Shown one piece after another: positions 1-7,962 of a DNA stretch of 64,000 nt. Both the position numbers and the translations under genes were made by a program. The notes beneath the pieces were generated by a model. It was not told the DNA's origin and did not search any database. It saw only the letters and a program-made list of their open reading frames with translations. Origin of the DNA: Paludibacteraceae bacterium (lineage in GTDB: Bacteria > Bacteroidota > Bacteroidia > Bacteroidales > Paludibacteraceae); contig JAGCWA010000017.1 of NCBI GenBank assembly GCA_017962085.1, forward strand, positions 186,001-250,000, written 5' to 3'. Position 1 is the first letter of the stretch. The number at the start of each line of letters is the position of its first letter.

Positions 1-444
1 CTGGATCTGTTGAATGCGCTTTTCCAGGTGGCTTTCTCCAGCGATGGGGTGATTGGCTCCGAGATGGAAATTCTCTATGGAATCTCTATGGAGCTGAAAA
101 TCAAGCAAGAGGATTGGAAAATACTGAAGCAAAAGTATAAAACGGCTAAAACAAAAAAGTCGGAGGAAACTGCGGGAAAGAAAAATAACGGCTCCTCGAC
201 TTCGTCAAAGGGAAAGAAGAGCTCCTCCTATGGCTACAAACTGACGCAAGCCTACAACCAATTGGGGCTCCTCACCACCGCCTCCGAGGCGGAAATTAAG
301 AATGCCTACCGCGATCTGGTCAAGAAATACCACCCCGACCATCTATCACCTGACGCCACCGACCTCGACCGAAAGATCTCGGCGGACCAATTCCAGCGGG
401 TCAAGGAGGCGTATGATCTGATTCGGCTGGAAAGGGGGAGATAG
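1..444 (+). CDS. TerB/DnaJ-domain co-chaperone, 3' part (5' end outside window)
   Basis: The frame is open to the first base of the window, so this is the C-terminal 147 residues of a longer protein. The first ~35 residues look like the last helices of a TerB-type all-helical domain. A Lys/Ser-rich low-complexity linker follows (about residues 45-75). A C-terminal J domain comes next, with the HPD motif at residues 111-113 (KKYHPDHLSP), the signature that stimulates the ATPase of Hsp70/DnaK. TerB plus a C-terminal J domain is the DjlA architecture, a cytoplasmic or membrane-tethered DnaK partner. A membrane anchor cannot be checked because the N-terminus is missing. No partner gene is visible upstream. 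After the TAG stop the same frame continues into an unrelated-looking tail (see the remnant at 445-519). Confidence 0.85.
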   Translation: MDLLNALFQVAFSSDGVIGSEMEILYGISMELKIKQEDWKILKQKYKTAKTKKSEETAGKKNNGSSTSSKGKKSSSYGYKLTQAYNQLGLLTTASEAEIKNAYRDLVKKYHPDHLSPDATDLDRKISADQFQRVKEAYDLIRLERGR

Positions 445-519
445 GGGGAGGAAGAGCAGTTGCACAGGAAATATGGGCTGACAGAGGAGGAGATGAAGTT
501 TGTGGAGGGGATGGAGTGA
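445..519 (+). pseudogene. Possible remnant of a DNA methylase/restriction gene 3' end
   Basis: Directly after the TAG of the DnaJ-domain gene and in the same frame lie 24 codons ending in TGA. They include the peptide LHRKYGLTEEEMKFVEG. The pattern 'YGLTEEE-(hydrophobic)-x-(hydrophobic)-(V/I)E' is what I recall at the extreme C-terminus of many N6-adenine DNA methylases and type IIG restriction enzymes. No start, catalytic motif or further coding sequence accompanies it. It is therefore either a gene remnant, a readthrough extension or chance. The family link rests on a short motif only. Confidence 0.3.
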
Positions 520-547
520 CGGGGGGGGGAATGTTCGGTTGTAATAA

Positions 548-578
548 TTTGACATTAACGATAAAAGTACTACCTTAG
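548..578 (+). promoter_or_regulatory. Bacteroidota-type promoter for the four-helix/zinc-finger gene
   Basis: TTTG at 548-551 is followed after 19 bases by TACCTTAG at 571-578, one mismatch from the Bacteroidota -7 consensus TAnnTTTG. Transcription would start near 584, giving a short leader before the ATG at 602. Confidence 0.5.
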
Positions 579-601
579 CATCAAATTAAAATGAAAAAAC
601 T

Positions 602-1339
602 ATGCTGATTAGAAATTTTGGCTTTTATTGGCTTGATACCTGGGTGATGGGCAATGTTATCCAACTTGCCACTCAAGATTTTTGCAGACGCTACCTGAAT
701 CGCTCAAATGATCCTTGTGGCAGACAGTATGATCAGATGACGCAGGCCGCTCGTTCTGTGCCAGCTAACATCGCTGAGGGGAATTCCCGACATTCTACCT
801 CCAAAGAAACAGAAATGAAACTCACTGACGTGGCTCGCGCAAGTCTTGCTGAACTGGCGAATGACTACTTGAACTGGTTGTTGCAACATGAGCAATTACC
901 ATGGTCTATTAATTCAGGTGAGCATAAGCAGGTTAGTGCCGTTTTACTTGATAAACCAACTTACAAAGATGATGTGCAACATTCAAGCAGCATTCATATA
1001 TTACTTCAAAAACACAAATTTGACAAGTGGCTTACATCAAATGATTCGATGACAGAAGCTCGATGTTTGTTGATATTGTGCAATCGACTCATCTTAATGC
1101 TTAATAAACTGATAACGAACCTCCTCACCACCTTTCGTGAAGAAGGTGGCTTCTCCGAAGGACTGACCGCCGAAAGGCTCGCCTACCGCGCAGAACAAAG
1201 CATCCAATCCAATGCGCCAATCTGCCCTAAGTGTGGCAAGCCGATGATCAGGCGGATGGCCAAGAAGGGGGTGAATGCCGGCAAGGAGTTCTGGAGCTGC
1301 TCGGGGTATCCGGAATGTAACGGGTCGAGAAGAGGGTAA
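602..1339 (+). CDS. Four-helix-bundle suffix-type protein with C-terminal topoisomerase-like C4 zinc finger
   Basis: This 245-residue protein has two recognisable parts. Residues ~15-185 resemble the four-helix-bundle family related to the S23 proteins encoded in rRNA intervening sequences, seen in the segment around QMTQAARSVPANIAEGNSRH and the following SKETEMKLTDVARASL. The C-terminus carries a four-cysteine zinc ribbon (C208-x2-C211, then CSGYPEC) of the topoisomerase I C-terminal type, which normally binds single-stranded DNA or RNA. A combined 'four helix bundle suffix' architecture is known in Bacteroidota, but its function is not established. An ATG at 591 runs into a stop after five codons, so 602 is the first usable start. 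It faces the sufD gene end to end. Confidence 0.75.
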   Translation: MLIRNFGFYWLDTWVMGNVIQLATQDFCRRYLNRSNDPCGRQYDQMTQAARSVPANIAEGNSRHSTSKETEMKLTDVARASLAELANDYLNWLLQHEQLPWSINSGEHKQVSAVLLDKPTYKDDVQHSSSIHILLQKHKFDKWLTSNDSMTEARCLLILCNRLILMLNKLITNLLTTFREEGGFSEGLTAERLAYRAEQSIQSNAPICPKCGKPMIRRMAKKGVNAGKEFWSCSGYPECNGSRRG

Positions 1340-1393
1340 AAAAGGACGAGTTCAACATCATATTCCCCCCGTTTCCATCGATGAAATCGCCAA

Positions 1394-2746
1394 TTATTTG
1401 CAAACACCGCAGCTGTTGCAGTGGGATAGCTCGCCACGGAAACGTTGCTCCACGAGCATCCGTATCTTATCCTTCACGGCTTCGATCCGTATGTTATCCA
1501 ACACGTCGCTCACGAAGGCGAACATGAGAAGCATGCGGGCCTCCTCCTCCGGAATTCCTCTCGAACGAAGGTAAAAAAGTGCCGTTTCATCGATTCTTCC
1601 GGTCGATGCGCCGTGGCTACACTTCACGTCGTCCGCATAGATTTCCAAGTGAGGTTTCGTGTACATCCTAGCGTTCGGAGACATGCAGACGTTGCGGTCT
1701 GTTTGGTAGGCCTCCGTCTTGAATGCGCCCTCGGCCACCATGATTTTGCCGGAGAATGCGCCGGTCGCCTCATCATTCAAAACATATTTATAGAGCTCAC
1801 GGCTCTTGCAGTTCGGACGGTGATGGTTGATCAGCGTCGTATTGTCGATGTGCTGTTTCGCGTCTCCGATCGCCATGCCGCTTAGGGTGGTTTGGCAATG
1901 CTCCCCGTCGATGTCGATCTGGATCCTGTTCCTGGTCAGTCCGTTGTGCAACGTGAGGTCGTTCACGATGATCTCCGAGCCGCTCTGTTGGCGGATGTTC
2001 AGGTTCGCCACGCTGATCGATTTTGAGTGTGTGTTCTCCAGCTTGTAATGATCATAAATAGCGTTTTCACCGACAAAAACCTCCGTCACCCTGTTGGAGA
2101 GTTGCTCCCACTCGCCACGGGTATGGGCGCAGAGCAGGAGCTTGGCCTGCGCGGACCGCTCCAAGACGATAAGGTTCCTTTGCGTGCCCAACATAGGCAC
2201 ATTGCCTGACATGACGCATATCAGCTGTATAGGCTTGTCGATGACCACGTTCTTCGGCACATGCAGGAAGAAACCGTCCTGCGCAAAAGCCGTGTTGAAG
2301 TCTATGATCGCATCCGTTCCGCAGACCGCCGCCTTGCCGTAATACTTCGCGACAAGCTCCGGATCAGTCTCTGAGTATTCACGTAAACTGCCGATGGAAA
2401 CGCCCTTTTTTCGTAGTTCGATCAGATATTTCTCGCTTTCGGGCGGACAGAAGAATGTGTCGTTCACCACATAGAAGAGATAGGCGTTGATGCCTGGCAC
2501 TTCGCAGCGGAAATCCTCCGTGAGGGCGATCCGGTTGAGGTTCATGCCATAATCCACCGCGAAGGCCTCCTTCATGTCGGTATATTGGTATGCCTCCATG
2601 CGTCGGGTAGGGAATCCCCTCCGTTGGAACGACTCGAAGGCGGCATCCCTCAACGCGTCCATGGGTGCGCCGCTATTCCTCTTCAGCACGTCGCGGTACT
2701 GCTTGAAAATATCTATGTATGATTGCTCTATCGACATATTTGCCAT
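1394..2746 (-). CDS. sufD: Fe-S cluster assembly protein SufD
   Basis: SufD is a scaffold subunit of the SufBC2D complex, which builds Fe-S clusters in the cytoplasm. The 450-residue protein shows the typical N-terminal helical part, in which a segment around FPTRRMEAYQYTDMKE matches the usual 'P..R.E.W.YTD' region. A right-handed beta-helix core and the conserved C-terminal region with CSHGASTGRIDE follow. The last residues hold a three-cysteine motif (HCNSCGVCK); a Cys-containing SufD tail of this sort is my recollection for Bacteroidota, not something I can verify here. It is the last gene of sufB-sufC-sufD, starting 3 bp after sufC stops. No sufS or sufE follows within the window. Confidence 0.95.
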   Translation of the reverse strand: MANMSIEQSYIDIFKQYRDVLKRNSGAPMDALRDAAFESFQRRGFPTRRMEAYQYTDMKEAFAVDYGMNLNRIALTEDFRCEVPGINAYLFYVVNDTFFCPPESEKYLIELRKKGVSIGSLREYSETDPELVAKYYGKAAVCGTDAIIDFNTAFAQDGFFLHVPKNVVIDKPIQLICVMSGNVPMLGTQRNLIVLERSAQAKLLLCAHTRGEWEQLSNRVTEVFVGENAIYDHYKLENTHSKSISVANLNIRQQSGSEIIVNDLTLHNGLTRNRIQIDIDGEHCQTTLSGMAIGDAKQHIDNTTLINHHRPNCKSRELYKYVLNDEATGAFSGKIMVAEGAFKTEAYQTDRNVCMSPNARMYTKPHLEIYADDVKCSHGASTGRIDETALFYLRSRGIPEEEARMLLMFAFVSDVLDNIRIEAVKDKIRMLVEQRFRGELSHCNSCGVCK

Positions 2747-2749
2747 GAA

Positions 2750-3505
2750 TTATTCACCCAACTCCTTTTTTATCCAATCGTAGCCTTTCTCCTCCAGCTC
2801 CAAAGCCAGTTCCTTGCCCGCCGTCTTCACGATCTGACCCTTGTAGAGGACGTGGACGATGTCTGGAACGATATAATCCAAAAGACGTTGGTAGTGTGTG
2901 ATCACTATGCTTGCGTTATCGGCCTTTTTCAGCTTGTTCACGCCATTGGCCACGATGCGCAGGGCGTCGATGTCCAAGCCGCTGTCCGTCTCGTCCAGGA
3001 TGGACAATTTAGGCTCCAGCATGGCCATCTGGAAAATCTCGTTGCGCTTCTTCTCGCCGCCGGAGAATCCTTCGTTGACGGATCGGTTCGCCAATTTATT
3101 GTCCAACTCCACCAACTCCTTCTTCTCACGCATCAGCTTCAGGAAATCGGAGGCGGACAAGGGGTCCAACCCTTTGTATTTGCGGTGCTCGTTCGTGGCG
3201 GTGCGCATGAAGTTCACCATGCTGACACCAGGGATCTCCACAGGATACTGGAAACTGAGGAAGAGACCCTCCCTTGAGCGGTCCTCCGGGGAGAGCTCCA
3301 GAAGATTCTTTCCCTTGAAATAAACCTCACCTTCCGTTACCGTGAAGGTCGGGTCGCCCGCCAACACGGATGAGAGTGTGCTCTTTCCTGAACCGTTCGG
3401 GCCCATGATGGCGTGCACTTCCCCTTCGTTCACCGTCAGATTTATACCCCGCAAAATCTCTTTGCCATTGACATTGGCATGTAAATTCTTAATTTCTAAT
3501 AGCAT
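2750..3505 (-). CDS. sufC: Fe-S cluster assembly ATPase SufC
   Basis: SufC is the ABC-type ATPase of the SufBCD complex and drives scaffold rearrangement during cluster assembly. The 251-residue product has a Walker A motif (GPNGSGKST, near residue 35), a Q-loop and the ABC signature FSGGEKKRNEI. It also has the SufC-specific Walker B/D-loop ILDETDSGLDIDAL and the H-loop VITHYQRLL. Length and motifs are standard. It lies between sufB (16 bp upstream) and sufD (3 bp downstream), so co-transcription is near certain. Confidence 0.97.
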   Translation of the reverse strand: MLLEIKNLHANVNGKEILRGINLTVNEGEVHAIMGPNGSGKSTLSSVLAGDPTFTVTEGEVYFKGKNLLELSPEDRSREGLFLSFQYPVEIPGVSMVNFMRTATNEHRKYKGLDPLSASDFLKLMREKKELVELDNKLANRSVNEGFSGGEKKRNEIFQMAMLEPKLSILDETDSGLDIDALRIVANGVNKLKKADNASIVITHYQRLLDYIVPDIVHVLYKGQIVKTAGKELALELEEKGYDWIKKELGE

Positions 3506-3521
3506 ATATAATAATTATCTA

Positions 3522-4958
3522 TTAACCTACTGATCCTTCCAACGAAACCTGCAGCAGCTTTTGCGCCTCCACCGCGAACTCCATCGGTAATTTGTTGAGC
3601 ACCTCTTTGGCGTATCCGTTGACGATAAGTCCGACCGCATCCTCGGTGCTGATACCTCGCTGGTTGCAGTAAAAAATCTGGTCCTCGTTGATCTTCGAGG
3701 TGGTAGCCTCATGCTCGACGATGGCCGATTCGTTATGGATGTCCATGTACGGGAAGGTATGCGCACCGCACTTGTCTCCCAGCAACAAGCTGTCGCATTG
3801 CGAGAAGTTACGGGCACCGTCCGCATTCTTCGAAACCTTCACCAATCCCCGGTAGCTATTCTGGCTGAGTCCCGCCGAAATACCTTTGGAGACGATATGG
3901 CTTTTCGTGTTCTTGCCGAGATGGATCATCTTCGTACCCGTGTCCGCCTGCTGGTAGTTGTTCGTGACCGCCACGGAGTAGAACTCCCCGACGGAATTAT
4001 CGCCTAACAATACGCAGCTCGGATATTTCCATGTGATGGCGGAACCCGTCTCTACCTGCGTCCAGGAGACCTTCGAAGAGATTCCCTTGCAGAGGGCGCG
4101 TTTGGTGACGAAGTTATAGATACCACCCTTCCCGTCCTTATCGCCTGGGTACCAGTTCTGCACGGTCGAGTATTTGATCTCCGCCCTATCGTGCGCCACC
4201 AGTTCGACGATGGCCGCGTGCAATTGGCTCTCATCACGCATCGGGGCGGTGCAACCCTCTAGATAGGAGACGTAGCTGTCGTCGTCCGCCACGATCAATG
4301 TGCGTTCGAATTGGCCGGTCTGGGCGGCGTTGATTCTGAAGTAAGTGGAGAGCTCCATCGGGCAACGTACGCCCTTCGGAATGTAGACGAAGGAGCCGTC
4401 GCTGAAGACCGCCGAGTTCAGTGCGGCGAAGAAGTTGTCCGTGTAAGGCACGACCGTTCCGAGGTATTTCTTGACGAGGTCCGGATAGTTCTTCACCGCT
4501 TCGTTGAACGAGCAGAAAATAATGCCCAATTCAGCGAGGTTTTCCCTATAAGTCGTCTTGACGGATATGCTGTCCATGACCGCATCCACCGCCATGCCCG
4601 CGAGGTGTTTCTGCTCCTCCAACGGGATGCCCAGCTTGTCGAACGTCTTCAGCAATTCCGGGTCGATATCCTTTTCGCTCTTAGGCGAATTCTTCTTTGG
4701 GGCCGCATAGTAGTAGATGTCCTGATAGTCGATTTCGGGGATGCTGAGGTGCGCCCAGTTCGGCTCCTTCAGCGTGAGCCAATGCCGGTAGGCCTTCAGG
4801 CGGTATTCGAGCAACCATTCCGGTTCCCCCTTTTTTTCGGAAATGAGGCGCACAACATCCTCGTTCAACCCTTTCGGGATGACCTCGGTCTCAATGTCCG
4901 TGACAAATCCGTACTTATAATCCCCTTTGGTAATGGTATCTACTATGTTATCATTCAT
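3522..4958 (-). CDS. sufB: Fe-S cluster assembly scaffold SufB
   Basis: SufB is the scaffold subunit on which the nascent Fe-S cluster is assembled with SufC and SufD. The 478-residue protein includes the conserved run [20 protein letters not shown], the beta-helix core, and the region around [18 protein letters not shown] that holds the conserved cysteine. The frame can be extended four codons upstream to a TTG at 4970, but the ATG at 4958 is preferred. SufB is the first gene of the minus-strand suf operon. A TACTTTCG element on the minus strand (4983-4990) is one mismatch from the -7 box and would place transcription initiation shortly upstream of the start. No Fur or IscR-type operator was identified by eye. 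Confidence 0.96.
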   Translation of the reverse strand: MNDNIVDTITKGDYKYGFVTDIETEVIPKGLNEDVVRLISEKKGEPEWLLEYRLKAYRHWLTLKEPNWAHLSIPEIDYQDIYYYAAPKKNSPKSEKDIDPELLKTFDKLGIPLEEQKHLAGMAVDAVMDSISVKTTYRENLAELGIIFCSFNEAVKNYPDLVKKYLGTVVPYTDNFFAALNSAVFSDGSFVYIPKGVRCPMELSTYFRINAAQTGQFERTLIVADDDSYVSYLEGCTAPMRDESQLHAAIVELVAHDRAEIKYSTVQNWYPGDKDGKGGIYNFVTKRALCKGISSKVSWTQVETGSAITWKYPSCVLLGDNSVGEFYSVAVTNNYQQADTGTKMIHLGKNTKSHIVSKGISAGLSQNSYRGLVKVSKNADGARNFSQCDSLLLGDKCGAHTFPYMDIHNESAIVEHEATTSKINEDQIFYCNQRGISTEDAVGLIVNGYAKEVLNKLPMEFAVEAQKLLQVSLEGSVG

Positions 4959-4982
4959 AATGCGAATCAACTATTCATTGCG

Positions 4983-4990
4983 CGAAAGTA
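4983..4990 (-). promoter_or_regulatory. sufB: Probable -7 box of the sufBCD operon
   Basis: The minus strand reads TACTTTCG here, one mismatch from TAnnTTTG, 25 bases upstream of the sufB ATG. A clear TTTG -33 box at the right distance is not visible. Confidence 0.4.
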
Positions 4991-5146
4991 CGAAAGAATT
5001 GGCTAAACTAAGGAATGAAAAAAGAAAAACTCTCCGTCTACGTGATTTTTAGTGAAAACATCTTAGAAAAACAGGCAAACAGGGCCTTAAATAGATATAT
5101 ATTCTCTCTTTTCCCCATAAAAAGGGGATATAATGCCACGCCCCCA

Positions 5147-5360
5147 AAAATTGACTACGTCGAACTAACGTTTCAAAATTCAAAATTATCAATGTGTCAC
5201 CCTTTCAGGGTTCCCGCCACACCATTCATCTATTATACAGGGGTTTACACCTCTGCCTGGGGGATGACGCCCCTTCAGGGCTCGGTTGTGCGCATCGCAT
5301 AGGAATACGCACGCCGCCCAAATTCAAAATTGACTACGTCGAACTAACGTTTCAAAATTC
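5147..5360. repeat. Intergenic repeat element bounded by 35-bp direct repeats
   Basis: A 35-bp sequence with core TTGACTACGTCGAACTAACG occurs at 5147-5181 and again, identical, at 5326-5360. The ~145 bases between contain CCCTTTCAGGGTT, ACAGGGGTTTACACCTCTG and GCCCCTTCAGGGC. These short CAGGG/CCCTG-rich palindromic strings resemble dispersed intergenic repeats I recall from Bacteroidales genomes. Reading frames across it are artefactual. The right copy ends exactly at the rimO stop codon. It occupies most of the 390-bp gap between sufB and rimO; nothing else was recognised there. Confidence 0.75.
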
Positions 5361-6674
5361 TTAATTCTTAATTCCCATAGGCCATTCCCCTATCAAATCG
5401 AAATATTCGTAGTCTGTGATCCTGACCTGGTAAAATGCTCCGATGGTTAGTTCTCCGTTGGCGGTTGGTATCAGCACTTCCGGGTCTACCTCAGGGGAGT
5501 CGAACTCCGTCCTTCCGTAGTAGTAATCCCCCTCTTTGCGGTCTATGATGACCTTGAATGTTTGGCCCACCTTAGCCTTGTTCAACTCCTCGGCGATGCC
5601 CTCTTGGAGGTCCATCAACTGTCCGAGGCGTTTTTCCTTCGTTTTTTCGTCGATATTGTCCTTGAGATGGTCTCCCGCATATGTTCCCTCCTCTTCGCAG
5701 TATGTGAAGGCTCCCATGCGCTCGAATTTGGCCTTTCGGGTGAACTCCATCAGCTTGTTGAACTGCTCTTCCGTCTCGTTAGGGAATCCGACCATCAGGG
5801 TGGTGCGGATATGGATGCCTGGCACCTCCTCGCGTATGCGTTGGAGCAGGCTGTTGGTCTCCTCTTCCGTGATAGGACGGCGCATGGCCTTGAGGATATC
5901 GTTGTCTATGTGTTGCAGGGCGATGTCGAGGTATTTGCAGACGTTGTCGCGCTCCCTCATCACCTTCAGCAGATCGTATGGGAATTGGGTAGGGTAAGCG
6001 TAATGCAGGCGGATCCACTCCACCCCTTTCACGTCGGATATCTTTTCTACTAGGTCCGCGATGGCGAACTTTCCGTATAGGTCTTTCCCGTAGTAGGTCA
6101 GGTCTTGCGCGATGATCTGGAACTCCTTCACGCCTTGCGCCACGAGCGACTCAACCTCGGAGACAATCTCCTCAATCGGACGAGACTTGTATTTGCCTGT
6201 GATGATAGGGATGGCGCAGTAGGCGCAGCGTCGGTCGCATCCCTCCGAGATCTTCACGTAGGCGTAATGGGAAGGGGTCGATAGCTTATGTACATTGGCG
6301 CAATGCGGGCGATACTCTCCCTTGAGGTCCGTGATGATTTCCTTCCAAGCGAACTTGCCGTAAAACTTGTCCACTTCGGGAATCTCCGTGGTGAGCTCTT
6401 TTAGGTAGCGCTCCGATAGACATCCCATCACCAGGAGCTTCTCCACGCTGCCACGTTTGCGTTTCTTCGCGAAACTGAGGATCTGGTTGATGGATTCCTC
6501 CTTCGCGTCGCCGATGAATCCGCAGGTGTTGATGATGACGATTTTCGCCTTGGATGGGTTCGGGTCGAAGTGCGTCTCGTATCCGTTAGCCTCCAGCTGG
6601 TTGGCCAATAGCTCCGCATCCACGAGGTTCTTCGAGCACCCCATGCAGATGATGTCGATCGACTTCTTTTGCAT
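5361..6674 (-). CDS. rimO: Ribosomal protein S12 methylthiotransferase RimO
   Basis: RimO is a radical-SAM enzyme that adds a methylthio group to a conserved aspartate of ribosomal protein S12. The N-terminal UPF0004 domain has its cluster-binding cysteines in CMGCSKN, NTCGF and VMGCLSE. The radical-SAM domain carries the CxxxCxxC motif (CDRRCAYC, about residues 149-156). A TRAM-like RNA-binding domain ends the protein. The sequence after the first cysteine (MGCSKNLVDAE) is typical of RimO and distinguishes it from MiaB. The frame extends 11 codons further to 6707, but that would overlap ftsY; the ATG at 6674 sits 10 bp after the ftsY stop and gives 437 residues. It is the second gene of an ftsY-rimO pair. 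Confidence 0.95.
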   Translation of the reverse strand: MQKKSIDIICMGCSKNLVDAELLANQLEANGYETHFDPNPSKAKIVIINTCGFIGDAKEESINQILSFAKKRKRGSVEKLLVMGCLSERYLKELTTEIPEVDKFYGKFAWKEIITDLKGEYRPHCANVHKLSTPSHYAYVKISEGCDRRCAYCAIPIITGKYKSRPIEEIVSEVESLVAQGVKEFQIIAQDLTYYGKDLYGKFAIADLVEKISDVKGVEWIRLHYAYPTQFPYDLLKVMRERDNVCKYLDIALQHIDNDILKAMRRPITEEETNSLLQRIREEVPGIHIRTTLMVGFPNETEEQFNKLMEFTRKAKFERMGAFTYCEEEGTYAGDHLKDNIDEKTKEKRLGQLMDLQEGIAEELNKAKVGQTFKVIIDRKEGDYYYGRTEFDSPEVDPEVLIPTANGELTIGAFYQVRITDYEYFDLIGEWPMGIKN

Positions 6675-6684
6675 TTCTCTTGGT

Positions 6685-7638
6685 TTATTTGAACAAGGAA
6701 TCGACAAACTCTCTTTTGTTGAATACCTGCAGGTGGTCTATTCCTTCACCGACACCGATGTATTTAACAGGAATCTTGAATTGGTCGGATATGCCGATGA
6801 CGACGCCACCCTTCGCCGTGCCGTCCAGTTTCGTGATGGCCAATGAGCTTACCTCCGTCGCCTTGGTGAATTGTTTCGCCTGCTCGAAGGCATTTTGTCC
6901 GGTGGAACCGTCCAAAACCAGAAGCACATCGTGCGGAGCGTTCGGTATGATCTTCCGCATCACCTGCTTAATTTTGGAGAGCTCGTTCATCAGGTTGATC
7001 TTGTTGTGGAGACGTCCGGCGGTGTCGATGATCACGACGTCGGCGTTGTTCGCCTTGGCGGACGATAGCGTATCGAATGCCACGGAAGCCGGGTCAGAAC
7101 CCATCTGTTGCTTGATGACTGGGCAACCCACTCTTTCTCCCCAGATGCATAGTTGGTCCACCGCTGCCGCACGGAAGGTGTCCGCCGCGCCCAAATAGAC
7201 CTTCTTACCCATTTTCTGGAACTGGTAAGCCAATTTTCCGATGGTGGTGGTCTTGCCCACTCCGTTCACGCCGACCACCATGATGACGTATGGTCCGTCG
7301 GTTTGCGGAATGGAGAAATCCTTCTCGTCCGTCGTATTGTTTTCCTCCAACAGGGAGGCGATTTCGTCCTTGAGGATATTATTCAACTCGTCCGTGCTGA
7401 CGTACTTGTCACGTTCCACGCGTTGCTCTATTCTCTCTATGATTTTCAAGGTCGTGTCCACACCCACGTCAGAGGTGATCAACACCTCCTCCAGGTTGTC
7501 CAGCACCTCGTCGTCCACTTTAGACTTTCCGACGACAGCGCGCGCAATCTTGCTGAAAAGGTTCTGCTTGGTTTTTTCGAGACCCTTGTCGAGCGTCTCT
7601 TTTTTCTCCCTTGAAAAAATGCTACTGAATATACCCAT
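6685..7638 (-). CDS. ftsY: Signal recognition particle receptor FtsY
   Basis: FtsY is the SRP receptor GTPase that docks ribosome-nascent chain complexes at the inner membrane. The 317-residue protein is the compact NG-domain form without the long acidic N-terminal domain of E. coli. It has a helical N domain, the P-loop GVNGVGKTTTIGKLA (about residue 120), DTFRAAA, DTAGR and TKLDGTAKGG. A TTG-initiated frame begins at 7644; the ATG at 7638 (MGIFSSIF, an amphipathic membrane-targeting start) is preferred. It is followed after 10 bp by rimO. A -7 box (TATATTTG on the minus strand, 7661-7668) lies 23 bp upstream. Confidence 0.96.
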   Translation of the reverse strand: MGIFSSIFSREKKETLDKGLEKTKQNLFSKIARAVVGKSKVDDEVLDNLEEVLITSDVGVDTTLKIIERIEQRVERDKYVSTDELNNILKDEIASLLEENNTTDEKDFSIPQTDGPYVIMVVGVNGVGKTTTIGKLAYQFQKMGKKVYLGAADTFRAAAVDQLCIWGERVGCPVIKQQMGSDPASVAFDTLSSAKANNADVVIIDTAGRLHNKINLMNELSKIKQVMRKIIPNAPHDVLLVLDGSTGQNAFEQAKQFTKATEVSSLAITKLDGTAKGGVVIGISDQFKIPVKYIGVGEGIDHLQVFNKREFVDSLFK

Positions 7639-7660
7639 ACACAAAATATGTTTTACGATG

Positions 7661-7668
7661 CAAATATA
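7661..7668 (-). promoter_or_regulatory. ftsY: -7 box for ftsY-rimO
   Basis: The minus strand reads TATATTTG, an exact TAnnTTTG match, 23 bases before the ftsY ATG. No TTTG -33 box is seen at 19-21 bases. Confidence 0.5.
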
Positions 7669-7898
7669 CGAAAGGTAAGTCCTAAAATTTCAACGTTTTA
7701 TTAAAAATTATAGTCAATGTGTCTGAAAAAGTGCTCCAAGCCTTCCTGTTTCATTTCATCATCTTGCTGTATGTCAGTCGTTCATGCCATGGAGATGGAT
7801 GAATTTGCCGTCCCAAGCCGCTGTGGCGTGTTTCGTTCCTCTTGTGGGCTGGCAGGATGAAAAACCGCATTATGGACTATAAAAACTATTGATTTTCG

Positions 7899-7929
7899 TT
7901 TGTACGATAGCCATTGTTTCTTAATTTTG
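7899..7929 (+). promoter_or_regulatory. rpoN: Promoter of rpoN
   Basis: TTTG (7899-7902), a 19-base spacer, then TAATTTTG (7922-7929) match both boxes of the Bacteroidota primary sigma factor promoter exactly. The expected start near 7936 lies downstream of a spurious TTG start at 7900, so translation must begin at the ATG at 7963. Confidence 0.75.
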
Positions 7930-7962
7930 CTATCGGTAAGTAAAATTCACTTCAAGACCTAT

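Noticed and set aside
4311-5006. Long plus-strand frame of 231 codons opposite sufB
   Set aside because: It is antisense to a clear sufB, has biased Arg/Val composition typical of shadow frames and no family resemblance.
5015-5302. 95-codon plus-strand frame across the repeat element
   Set aside because: It is made of repeat sequence (TPFIYYTGVYTSAWG-type translation) and ends within the element; no promoter or ribosome binding site.
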